Below are positions 37,177-45,249 of a stretch of 64,000 nt of DNA, piece after piece. The translations under genes were made by a program, and so were the position numbers. Position 1 is the stretch's first letter, and each line of letters starts with the position of its first letter. Source of the DNA: Maribacter aquivivus (GTDB lineage: Bacteria; Bacteroidota; Bacteroidia; Flavobacteriales; Flavobacteriaceae). The notes beneath the pieces are model-generated. The model made no database searches. It saw nothing but the letters and a program-made list of their open reading frames with translations, and was not told the DNA's origin. The stretch is from positions 106,998 through 170,997 of the forward strand of contig NZ_FQZX01000004.1 in NCBI RefSeq assembly GCF_900142175.1, written 5' to 3'.

Positions 37177-38454
37177 ATGAAAATTCAAGATTTACACTCG
37201 GCTTTTTTAGCCCACCCTTCTATCAGTACTGATACCAGAAAAATTAAAGAAAATGATATTTTCTTTGCACTAAAAGGAGACAATTTTAATGGTAACACCT
37301 ATGCTCAAAAAGCTTTAGACAATGGAGCTAGCCTAGTGATTATTGATGAAGAGAAATATCTTATTGATGACAGAACAATACTAGTTAAAGATGTTTTAAC
37401 AACATTACAACAATTAGCTAATTTTCATAGAAGACAATCTAAAGCGCAGGTTATAAGTCTAACTGGTAGTAATGGTAAAACAACTACTAAAGAATTAATT
37501 AACGCTGTACTTCGCAAAACTTATAGAACAATAGCGACCAAAGGAAACCTCAACAATCATATTGGTGTGCCGTTAACCTTATTAACCATTCAACCTGACA
37601 CTGAAATCGCCATTGTTGAAATGGGTGCTAATCACCTAAAGGAAATTGAGTTTTTATGTGAAATTGCAGAGCCAGATTTTGGCTATATCACTAATTTTGG
37701 AAAGGCCCACTTAGAAGGCTTTGGTGGAATTGAAGGTGTTAAAAAAGGAAAAAGCGAATTATATGATTACCTGATTTCTCACAAAAAATCGATTTTCTTA
37801 AATGCCGACGACCCAATTCAAAAAGACAAACTAAGTACGTACACTAAAAAATTCGGTTTTAGTTCTGAAGATTCTAAATACTATACCATTAAATTACTAG
37901 AGGCTCAACCCTTTGTTAATCTAATTGTAGAAAATATTAATATAGAAACGAATTTAATTGGTGCCTATAATTTTCCTAACTGCTGTGCAGCAATTATTAT
38001 GGCAAAATATTTCAATGTTGAGTTAAGCGAAATAAAAAAGGCACTTGAGGAATATACTCCAGACAATAATAGATCTCAGATATTAGATAATAACGGACAC
38101 TATATTATCCTAGATGCTTATAACGCCAACCCTTCGAGCATGAAAGTGGCATTAGAAAATTTTAATTCGTTAAAAAAAGATCGAAAAATATTGATTCTAG
38201 GCGACATGTTCGAATTAGGAGAATCTGCAAAAGAAGAACATCAAAATATTTCAGATCTAGCAACGAGTTTAAATTTTGAACAAGTGCTATTGGTTGGAGA
38301 GAATTTTTACGCTACTAACTCTACTGCTGTTAGACTAAAGAGTTTTGAAGAATTAAAAGTCTACTTAGTTAACAAACCTACGCAAACGAAATCTTCATTC
38401 TTGATTAAAGGTTCTAGAGGTATGGCTTTAGAACGGGTTTTAGATTTGATTTAA
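37177..38454 (+). CDS. murF: UDP-N-acetylmuramoyl-tripeptide--D-alanyl-D-alanine ligase
   Basis: Adds D-Ala-D-Ala to UDP-MurNAc-tripeptide in the last cytosolic step of the peptidoglycan precursor. The N-terminal substrate domain has STDTRKIKENDIFFALKG. The ATP loop is LTGSNGKTTTKE (about residues 97-108), followed by ATKGNLNNHIGVPLT and EMGANHLKEI. The C-terminal ligase domain has ILDAYNANPSSMKVAL and LGDMFELGE. The length of 425 aa is normal. A strong terminator stands between it and gldJ, so it needs its own promoter or read-through. Confidence 0.96.
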   Translation: MKIQDLHSAFLAHPSISTDTRKIKENDIFFALKGDNFNGNTYAQKALDNGASLVIIDEEKYLIDDRTILVKDVLTTLQQLANFHRRQSKAQVISLTGSNGKTTTKELINAVLRKTYRTIATKGNLNNHIGVPLTLLTIQPDTEIAIVEMGANHLKEIEFLCEIAEPDFGYITNFGKAHLEGFGGIEGVKKGKSELYDYLISHKKSIFLNADDPIQKDKLSTYTKKFGFSSEDSKYYTIKLLEAQPFVNLIVENINIETNLIGAYNFPNCCAAIIMAKYFNVELSEIKKALEEYTPDNNRSQILDNNGHYIILDAYNANPSSMKVALENFNSLKKDRKILILGDMFELGESAKEEHQNISDLATSLNFEQVLLVGENFYATNSTAVRLKSFEELKVYLVNKPTQTKSSFLIKGSRGMALERVLDLI

Positions 38455-38471
38455 AAAGTTTAATATTATTG

Positions 38472-38546
38472 TGGGATATACTGGATTCGAACCGGTGACC
38501 TCTGCCCTGTCAAGGCAGCGCTCTAAACCAACTGAGCTAATATCCC
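38472..38546 (-). tRNA. tRNA-Val (anticodon GAC)
   Basis: A 75-nt cloverleaf on the minus strand. The acceptor stem GGGATAT pairs fully with ATATCCC, the D arm is GCTC/GAGC, and the anticodon loop TTGACAG gives GAC. The T loop is TTCGAAT. The T stem is ACCGG against CCAGT, leaving one C-A mismatch at the middle pair. CCA is not encoded. It forms the left boundary of the alginate locus. Confidence 0.93.
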
Positions 38547-38624
38547 GTTAAAACTCTAAACAAGTCAACAAAGATACTAATTATCACATTTTAATTAGAA
38601 GCAAGACTATAAGATTGTTTTGAA

Positions 38625-39896
38625 CTAGAAATAATCTAGCAATGCTACAACGCCATTATAAGAAATTACGCAAGAAAAGAAAAGTGCAGCAAAAAGTCCT
38701 AAATTAAGCCAAACTCCCGCCTTATACTTAGTCATTAAATTCTTGTTATTTATAAGAAGTATTATTCCTAATATCACCAATGGCAAAACAAACACATTAA
38801 ACACTTGAGATAGTATTTGCATTTGAATGGGATTAGCTCCATATACAGGAACTATCAGCGCAAATAATGAGGCTATTGCCGTAATTATTCTAAATTGTTT
38901 TGAACTAGTATCTAACTCCCCTGATTGATAATCTGCCAATAATATTGGAGCAATTAGTAAACATGGAAAAATTGATGATAAGCCAGCACTTAAAGTTCCA
39001 AAAAAGAAAAGTGTAAGGGCAAATTTACCAGCAACGGGTTCTAATGTATTCACCATATCCAATACTTGGGTTACTGGTTTCCCTTGATGAAATAAAGCCC
39101 CACAAGCTACAGCCATTACAGATGCACTTATAAAAAAAACAAGCGAAGCTGCAATTATTGCATCTTTCTTTTGTTGCGAACGATTTTTTATTGTCCAACC
39201 TTTTCCCTTCACAAAAAGTGGCCTTGAAAGAAACGTAGCTGCAGCCATGGTTGTACCAACAAAAGCAGCAACCATCATCTGACCCCCTTCAACTTTTGGT
39301 ATTGTCGGTATCAAACCTTTTACAACCTCAACAGGTAATGGGTACACCATAAACAAAGAAATTATGAATGAAAGCCCCATGATAGTTACAAAAATGACCA
39401 ATATTTTTTCAAAAAAAGCATACTTACCCACCATTAACAATCCATAAAATATAACAATAACAGTTATTGCTATTATTAAAACAGACTCATATTTGAAATC
39501 TACCAAATTTGGGAAGTAAATTAAAAATATCTCATAGATGACATTAGCCGAAATACCAAGAATTCCCATTAATGAATTCCACTGACCAAAAGAAATTCCA
39601 AGAATTATAAGAATAGCAATTAACTTACCCCACTTCAAATGTTTTTTAAAAGCGTAAAGTGCAGTTTCACCCGTGACTAAAGCGAAATTACCGTAAGCAT
39701 ACATTAACAAACCTGAAAAAATACAACTTAAAAGCAGCACCCATAATAGTTGCATACCATATGTGCTACCTGCCACAATCATTGACGTAACACTACCGGT
39801 GCCAATAGTATAGCCAATAGCGAATATTCCAGGACCAAATGCCAAAACTAAAGCCAATATTTTTTTCCAAATTGATAGTTTGCCTGAATTACTCAT
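38625..39896 (-). CDS. Nramp-fold transporter lacking the metal-binding motifs
   Basis: A 423-aa membrane protein with about 11 helices and the overall Nramp/SLC11 pattern (FGPGIFAIGY in TM1, then ALVTGETALYAF and GISFGQWNSLMG). The two motifs that bind the metal are gone. DPGN in TM1 reads GTGS (residues 32-35), and MPHN in TM6 reads MAAA (217-220). It should therefore not carry Mn2+ or Fe2+ by the known mechanism. It lies 76 bases downstream of the PUL's GntR gene on the same strand. A uronate, unsaturated oligoalginate or another alginate-linked solute is a possible substrate, but this is inference. Confidence 0.75.
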   Translation of the reverse strand: MSNSGKLSIWKKILALVLAFGPGIFAIGYTIGTGSVTSMIVAGSTYGMQLLWVLLLSCIFSGLLMYAYGNFALVTGETALYAFKKHLKWGKLIAILIILGISFGQWNSLMGILGISANVIYEIFLIYFPNLVDFKYESVLIIAITVIVIFYGLLMVGKYAFFEKILVIFVTIMGLSFIISLFMVYPLPVEVVKGLIPTIPKVEGGQMMVAAFVGTTMAAATFLSRPLFVKGKGWTIKNRSQQKKDAIIAASLVFFISASVMAVACGALFHQGKPVTQVLDMVNTLEPVAGKFALTLFFFGTLSAGLSSIFPCLLIAPILLADYQSGELDTSSKQFRIITAIASLFALIVPVYGANPIQMQILSQVFNVFVLPLVILGIILLINNKNLMTKYKAGVWLNLGLFAALFFSCVISYNGVVALLDYF

Positions 39897-39972
39897 TTTA
39901 TATGTTCTTTAGGTAGGTTATTATTAAAATGATTTCGAAGTTTAGTAAGCAATAACTATTGGATTTATTCTT

Positions 39973-40674
39973 CTAAATGTTATAGCAAAATTGATATAGG
40001 TTCTTAAAATGAACTTTCATTTTTGCTTTCGCCAATTGCGGATTCTGTTCCTTTATAGCATCAAAAATATCTTGATGCTCTTCTATGCCTCTAAATGCCA
40101 TATTCTTATCGCAAACATGGTACTTCTCAAAATTTGTAAGTATTTCTGGTGTAATAATAAGCATGAAAGTGTTCATAGTACTATTTCCGCTAGCTTTTGC
40201 GATTGCCAAATGAAATAGCAAATCTTCCTGTACTGCATCTTCACCTTTCTCGACCTTTTCACGATAAGCATCCAAAGCACTTTTCAATTGCTTTAAATCT
40301 GCATCTGTTCTTCTTCTAGCAGCAAGCCTTACGGTTTTTAGTTCTAAAAGAATTCTCGTTTCTACTAATGATTTAAAATCTGGCTCTTCTAGGCGAAGAA
40401 TATCATTCACCATACCGTTCATAGCAATCTGACCTATATCTGCTACAAAGGTTCCACTTTGAGGCTTTGAGATTAAAATTCCATAAAATTCTAATTTTTG
40501 AATCGCCTCTCGAACATTGCTTCGACTAACGTCGAATTTATCTGACAGCATTCTTTCTGATGGTAATTTATCACCAGGCTCAAGATTTTTATTATTCATT
40601 AAATCTCTAAGCTGTATTATAATCTCATTTTGTATTTCCTGATTTTCTGTCCTTGTGAGGATTTCTAATTTCAT
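39973..40674 (-). CDS. GntR-family regulator, FadR subfamily (FCD domain)
   Basis: An N-terminal winged helix (about 10-75) has GDKLPSERMLSDKFDVSRSN and REAIQKLEFYGILISKPQSG. The C-terminal FCD all-helical effector domain (about 90-233) has VETRILLELKTVRLAARR, DLLFHLAIAKASGN and EEHQDIFDAI with candidate metal-binding Asp/His residues. Subfamily members such as UxuR and ExuR bind TGGT-nn-ACCA-type palindromes and respond to uronate derivatives. Three such palindromes precede susC and a weaker one precedes this gene. It is therefore the likely PUL regulator, probably sensing an alginate breakdown product. Confidence 0.9.
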   Translation of the reverse strand: MKLEILTRTENQEIQNEIIIQLRDLMNNKNLEPGDKLPSERMLSDKFDVSRSNVREAIQKLEFYGILISKPQSGTFVADIGQIAMNGMVNDILRLEEPDFKSLVETRILLELKTVRLAARRRTDADLKQLKSALDAYREKVEKGEDAVQEDLLFHLAIAKASGNSTMNTFMLIITPEILTNFEKYHVCDKNMAFRGIEEHQDIFDAIKEQNPQLAKAKMKVHFKNLYQFCYNI

Positions 40675-40710
40675 ATATATCTTGCTTTAAAGGAAAAATG
40701 ATTGCCAAAT

Positions 40711-40720
40711 TCGTTCACCT
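40711..40720. promoter_or_regulatory. Operator-like site upstream of the GntR gene
   Basis: TCGTTCACCT sits in the context CCAAATTCGTTCA, nearly the same as CCAAATTGGTTCA around the middle susC operator. It lies 37 bases upstream of the GntR ATG, between a GTTG and an ATTTG that resemble minus-strand -33 and -7 boxes. Possible autoregulation. Confidence 0.4.
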
Positions 40721-40803
40721 AAACCGTAATAACAACTTGCTAAAATAATAAGCTTTATTTTCAACGATAATTACATTCTCCAAAACAGCGAATGTTAATG
40801 AAA

Positions 40804-40831
40804 TTTACCAGTCTTAAAAAAGACCGGTAAA
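40804..40831. terminator. Hairpin after the PL7 genes, possible PUL operon terminator
   Basis: TTTACCAGTCTT pairs with AAGACCGGTAAA with one A-C mismatch around a short A loop. It lies 60-90 bases past the last lyase stop on the minus strand. The downstream T tract is weak, so termination is uncertain. Confidence 0.45.
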
Positions 40832-40893
40832 CTCATTTCAACAAATCTAACTCAAACAACTTTCTTATTTATACTAGGTATATTTATCTTATA

Positions 40894-41874
40894 TCACTCA
40901 TGCGTGACTTCTAATTCGTAATATTTAACTTTGGCAGATGCACCTGCATCTAGGGTTTGTAAATAGTTACCCGCTTTAAAATAGTTTTCAAAAACGCTCC
41001 ACTTTTGCATATGGATATCTTCATAGACAACGGAATCGGTTTCATTTAAAATCACTTCCAACCTTCCGTCTGAGGCAATAATCTCTAGAGTAAATGTATT
41101 ATTTCCTATATTCTCTGAGAACGTATGTCCTTCATTATCTTCCCATGCATCTGTATGTAAAATCTCTTCGTCTGTAGCATCAAGATCTTTAAGCTTTTTA
41201 GTAAGTACTCTTACTTTGCCTTTCTGCCAATAAATTTTTAACATTGGAGGAGCATTATTATCGTCTTCCCCTATTAAATCTCTTTGGGCATTTGTTAATC
41301 TACCATGAATTTGCATAACCAAAGTTCTATGAAAATCACCACCAGCATCTGTAGTAATTTCCGGAACTGATAAAGTCCCTTTCATTCGACCACCTTCTGT
41401 AAAAGTCCAATTAGTACTATTACTACCAGGCACCATTTGCTCTCTTAGCTCTGTTCTTGAATATGATGAATTAGCTGTAGACGAACCTGGTGATGTATAA
41501 AACACCAAAGAGCCATCTAAGGAATCATTGTACATGTATGGCAACAATCTTTCATCTGTAGCATAATCTACAATCTCCGGTGGCTCAACCTCATCTGGAC
41601 TACCAATTGGTAGTGTTACTTTCCAATTACTCAAATTTATATTTGGTAAAAAAAAGTCCACCCCTTCTACCTGTTCTTCTTCAACAACTACTTCTTCATC
41701 TGGTTCAGGAACTTCTTCTGTTTCTTCCTCAACCACTTCTTCTTCCTGAACAATCTCCTCTTCAGCTACTTCTGCATCGTTACTACAACTAGAAACGGTA
41801 AATACCATTACAAAGGCAAAAAAGCAATGTACTATCGTTGATTTACAAAAACGTAAAATATTATTTATAATCAT
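40894..41874 (-). CDS. PL7 alginate lyase, surface lipoprotein with acidic linker
   Basis: A lipoprotein signal ends at TVSSCSND. A strongly acidic Glu/Asp/Val linker of about 35 residues follows (about 33-67), then a PL7 jelly-roll lyase domain starting at LSNWKVTLPIG. The three PL7 motifs are present: SRTELREQ, QIH in VMQIHGRL, and YFKAGNYLQ. QIH (rather than QVH) is associated with cleavage at guluronate-containing sites. Acidic residues just after the lipid Cys fit export to the cell surface. The next-upstream gene is a second PL7 lyase, only 10 bases away. Confidence 0.92.
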   Translation of the reverse strand: MIINNILRFCKSTIVHCFFAFVMVFTVSSCSNDAEVAEEEIVQEEEVVEEETEEVPEPDEEVVVEEEQVEGVDFFLPNINLSNWKVTLPIGSPDEVEPPEIVDYATDERLLPYMYNDSLDGSLVFYTSPGSSTANSSYSRTELREQMVPGSNSTNWTFTEGGRMKGTLSVPEITTDAGGDFHRTLVMQIHGRLTNAQRDLIGEDDNNAPPMLKIYWQKGKVRVLTKKLKDLDATDEEILHTDAWEDNEGHTFSENIGNNTFTLEIIASDGRLEVILNETDSVVYEDIHMQKWSVFENYFKAGNYLQTLDAGASAKVKYYELEVTHE

Positions 41875-41884
41875 ATAATTCTTA

Positions 41885-42796
41885 TTAATGCTTCACCTCA
41901 AGTTCATAAAAACTGACCTTGGCAAATGAACCTTCATCTCTGCTTTGAAAATAATTACCTGCTTTAAAGTAATTTTCAAATACTCCCCATCTTTTCATAT
42001 TGAAATCGTTATAAACGGCATATTCAGTTTTATTTAATGAGACCACCATTTTACCATCTGTAACTTTTACTTCAATTTGAAATTTACCGAAGCCAACCTC
42101 TTCTTGAAAATTAAAGCCTTCGTCATCTGTCCAAGCTTCTTCATGTAATATGCCAGTAGAATTTACATCGGCATATTTTAATTTTTTTGTTTTGACTCTA
42201 ATTTTACCATTCTGCCAATATATCTTTAATACAGGCGGTGCATTATTGTCTTTTTGTTTTATTAATTCTTTTTGATCGTTAGTCAATCGACCATGTATTT
42301 GCAAAATAATCACTTTATGATATCTTCCATTCGTATCTCGAGAAACATCATCAACTGAAAGTTTTGCTTTTAAAGTACCACCTTGCTTAAATGTCCAATT
42401 GACATTATCATCTCCTGGAACCATTTGCTCCCTTAATTCTGACCTAGAATATTTAGTATTTGCTGTGGTCGCTGTAGTTGGATAAGCATAAAACGTTAAT
42501 GCTCTTTTAGTAGAATCATTATACATATAAGGCTTCAATATGTCATTTGTAGCGTAGTTCAAAATTTCTGGTGGCTCTACACTAATTGCCCCTCCTTTAC
42601 CACCACCTTCTGGAATAGTAACCTTCCAGTTACTTAAATCAATTTCTGGAAGCTTAACCTTCTTTTTCTTCTTCTTAGATTTTTTGATATTTACATCCGA
42701 TTCTGAAACGCTACTTTTCTGATTTTGAGAAGTAGCGTTTACAGATAGAAATAGTAATACCATAAATACCAATATTCCTTTTCGGGTGTTTTGCAT
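41885..42796 (-). CDS. PL7 alginate lyase, secreted, with lysine-rich linker
   Basis: A signal peptide (ILVFMVLLFLSVNATSQ) without a lipobox is followed by a short basic linker (NIKKSKKKKKKVKL, about 36-49) and a PL7 domain starting at LSNWKVTIPEG. Motifs are SRSELREQ, QIH in ILQIHGRL, and YFKAGNYFQ. The domain is clearly paralogous to the neighbouring lipoprotein lyase. This copy should be periplasmic or released, because no lipid anchor and no T9SS C-terminal domain are visible. The opposite linker charges of the pair are notable. The substrate is alginate, probably G-containing blocks. Confidence 0.92.
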   Translation of the reverse strand: MQNTRKGILVFMVLLFLSVNATSQNQKSSVSESDVNIKKSKKKKKKVKLPEIDLSNWKVTIPEGGGKGGAISVEPPEILNYATNDILKPYMYNDSTKRALTFYAYPTTATTANTKYSRSELREQMVPGDDNVNWTFKQGGTLKAKLSVDDVSRDTNGRYHKVIILQIHGRLTNDQKELIKQKDNNAPPVLKIYWQNGKIRVKTKKLKYADVNSTGILHEEAWTDDEGFNFQEEVGFGKFQIEVKVTDGKMVVSLNKTEYAVYNDFNMKRWGVFENYFKAGNYFQSRDEGSFAKVSFYELEVKH

Positions 42797-42806
42797 AAAT
42801 TACAAA

Positions 42807-44249
42807 TTATGGATTCACTGAACGAACCTTCACATTATCTATAAATGCGTCTTTAGGAGTTACTGCATAAAACATTATAGCCACTTCACCACTATCATTA
42901 GCAGTAAATGGAATTTGTACTAATGTACCAGCACCGTCTGTTGTATCTGAGAATTTACCCTCTGCTACGAAACCTTCGTTAAACCCTAAGTTATCACCAA
43001 GATTATCTACGGCATCTGCGCCATCATCGTACTGACCATCTAAAATTAAACCAACTATTTTTCTTCCTCCAATAGGATCTGTTCCGCTATCATCTTTAAT
43101 AGCATATTGATACTCTAAAATATAATCTGCACCAGGTACTAGATTTAACTCTTGATAAGCATACCTTGAACTAGAAGATCCAAATTCTCCACCAGATTGA
43201 CTTGATGACCATTTAGCTCCTCTTGTCTTACTACCGGTATCAACACCATCATAATCTTGATTAGAACCATCAGAACTTGAACCGAACGGGTTTGTTTCTC
43301 CATCTGTAAACGTTGACCATTTCCAGAAATCTTGACCATCTTCAAAATCACCATTCAAAATGGTTGACCCTGTCATTCTTGACATATAGATATTATCTAC
43401 TGTAATTGTTGCATGATCATTTGCAGTACCGCTAGAACCTAATTCAAAGAGAATTGTTTCAAATTGAGAAACAGGTGATGAAAAATCTGTAGCTAAATCA
43501 AAATCAAGCCCAGTCCACTCGCCATCCATCAAATCTATTTCATCAATAACATGACTAGTACCATTTGTACTATCTACCAACGTAATTTTTAATTTATCGA
43601 TACCAGTAGCAAATTCAGAATACACATCAAAATGAATATCGTTAGAACCAACACCGCTGTAAAAAGCATCTGCTGCAACAACTTCATCACTCAATGCGAA
43701 AACTCCTGTATCACTATGTAATCTAGAAAACTCTACCAAATTATTTCCTGATTCCAAAACAACTGCTTTACCACCAGTACCTGCTGAACCAACAGAACCT
43801 GCATCGGTAAATATATTTAACAAATTATATCTTTTTACGTCTGGTGAAGAAGGAGCATTGTCAATAGACTGTACTGTATGCTCTACCGTGATATCTTCTG
43901 ATTTTGTTAAATCTGATTGACCAGCTGCCTTTGTTGTAACCGTTATAGTATAATCTGTAGATGCATCAACGTTAGAATAGTCATATGTAGCAGATTCTCC
44001 TTGAAGTGCGTTTAGAGGAGTTGACCTATCACCAAAATCAATAACATATGAATCTACACCAACAGTTAATGGTGTAACGGTAACAATGGTACCATCTCCA
44101 CTTGATGACACTTCGAAACTTGAAAATACACTTTCTATTGAACCACCTGACGAAGCGACTGGTTCAATTGGAGTATAGTCATCCTCATCACATGACATAA
44201 TAAGGCCCGTTATTAACAAGGCACTTATTCCTTTTTTTATTAAACTCAT
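42807..44249 (-). CDS. PUL surface lipoprotein with PKD-like and two carbohydrate-binding-like domains
   Basis: A lipoprotein signal ends at GLIMSCDEDDY. The acidic residues after Cys suggest surface export. Residues about 38-125 form a PKD-like domain (SYVIDFGDRSTP, YTITVTTKAAG). A CBM-like beta-sandwich follows (about 140-300, KAVVLESGNNLVEFSRL, ITVDNIYMSR). A second one runs from 300 to 480 (LNGDFEDGQDFWKWSTF, YAYQELNLVPGADYILEYQY, AFIDNVKVRSVNP). No catalytic motif is visible. It fits the SusE/F-like surface glycan-binding position, downstream of susCD and upstream of the lyases. The ligand is presumably alginate. Confidence 0.8.
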   Translation of the reverse strand: MSLIKKGISALLITGLIMSCDEDDYTPIEPVASSGGSIESVFSSFEVSSSGDGTIVTVTPLTVGVDSYVIDFGDRSTPLNALQGESATYDYSNVDASTDYTITVTTKAAGQSDLTKSEDITVEHTVQSIDNAPSSPDVKRYNLLNIFTDAGSVGSAGTGGKAVVLESGNNLVEFSRLHSDTGVFALSDEVVAADAFYSGVGSNDIHFDVYSEFATGIDKLKITLVDSTNGTSHVIDEIDLMDGEWTGLDFDLATDFSSPVSQFETILFELGSSGTANDHATITVDNIYMSRMTGSTILNGDFEDGQDFWKWSTFTDGETNPFGSSSDGSNQDYDGVDTGSKTRGAKWSSSQSGGEFGSSSSRYAYQELNLVPGADYILEYQYAIKDDSGTDPIGGRKIVGLILDGQYDDGADAVDNLGDNLGFNEGFVAEGKFSDTTDGAGTLVQIPFTANDSGEVAIMFYAVTPKDAFIDNVKVRSVNP

Positions 44250-44341
44250 AATTTATTTTTTTATATTTTATTAGTTTATGCTTAAAAGTGAATGGTTATA
44301 AAACCTTTTTATTAAAAGCATATACATGATTGTCTTGAAGC

Positions 44342-44390
44342 GTAATTTAAAAATGAAACTACCAAAAGAGTAATAACATTTTTAAATTAC
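44342..44390. repeat. Perfect 14-bp inverted repeat between the two PUL lipoprotein genes
   Basis: GTAATTTAAAAATG (44342-44355) and its exact complement (44377-44390) enclose a 21-base loop. It lies in the 158-base gap of the minus-strand operon and is all but GC-free. It could be an mRNA processing or stability hairpin, or a protein site. Confidence 0.65.
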
Positions 44391-44407
44391 CATTTCAAGG
44401 GTTTTGA

Positions 44408-45229
44408 TTAATTAAGTCTATCGATACTAATTTTAGAAAATCTGCATTCAGTACCTGCATATTCGATATTAAACCTCATGTTTTCTGTTTCATCACCTGT
44501 TGTAAAAGAGAATGATGTTTGCACGTAAGACGAAGCTTGATCGGTTAATGGAATTTCTTGGTTAAGAAAAACAGCTTGAGTATCAGCGTCTTCTATTAAA
44601 AGTGTACCGGCAGAACTACCAGTTGTTTTACTTACATACCAAAAAGTTACTTCATATGTTGCACCAGCAACCACACGAATACTTTGATCAAGAAAATTAG
44701 AACTACTACTTAATTTAGCTGCTCCATTATCTTCTGGTGGTGATGGTGAAGAACTAGCGGAATAAGAACTTGTGGTTCCTCTATCTACCCCAGCCCATGG
44801 TGTTCTTGGACTACATAAGAAATCTGGACATTGAAAGGCCGCTACCAATTCATCTACAACTACAACATCAATTGTAACAGTGGATGTTACACCGTTACCA
44901 TCACTGGAAACCAAAGTAACAGGAAAAGTACCTTCACCAGAAAATTGAAAAGAAGGATCACGATCTGTTGAAGATTCCCCCCCACCAAAATCCCATAAAT
45001 ATGAGGATGCTTCTGTTGAAAGATCTGTAAAATTAATTACTGTAAAATCTTCTTGATCTGCTGTATAGTCAAAATTTGCCTCTGGAAATATAGTATCTGC
45101 TTTAGAGTTAGAGTCCGGCAGATCATCTCTAAATGTATCAGAACCAACACAACCAACAAAAGAACTTGTAAACACTACACTAAAGAGCAACAAGGTTGTT
45201 TTTCGGAAAATATTTTGTTTAATTTTCAT
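44408..45229 (-). CDS. PKD-domain surface lipoprotein of the PUL
   Basis: A lipoprotein signal ends at SFVGCVGSD. Residues about 48-130 form a PKD domain (PEANFDYTADQEDFTVINF, SSYLWDFGGG, GEGTFPVTLVSSD). Residues about 135-273 form a galactose-binding-like beta-sandwich (LDQSIRVVAGATYEVTFWYV, MRFNIEYAGTECRFSKISID). It has no enzymatic signature. It follows susD by 20 bases and is probably a surface glycan-binding accessory protein of the SusCD complex. A structural spacer role is also possible. Confidence 0.8.
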   Translation of the reverse strand: MKIKQNIFRKTTLLLFSVVFTSSFVGCVGSDTFRDDLPDSNSKADTIFPEANFDYTADQEDFTVINFTDLSTEASSYLWDFGGGESSTDRDPSFQFSGEGTFPVTLVSSDGNGVTSTVTIDVVVVDELVAAFQCPDFLCSPRTPWAGVDRGTTSSYSASSSPSPPEDNGAAKLSSSSNFLDQSIRVVAGATYEVTFWYVSKTTGSSAGTLLIEDADTQAVFLNQEIPLTDQASSYVQTSFSFTTGDETENMRFNIEYAGTECRFSKISIDRLN

Positions 45230-45249
45230 AGTTTAAAAGTTTTTAAAAT

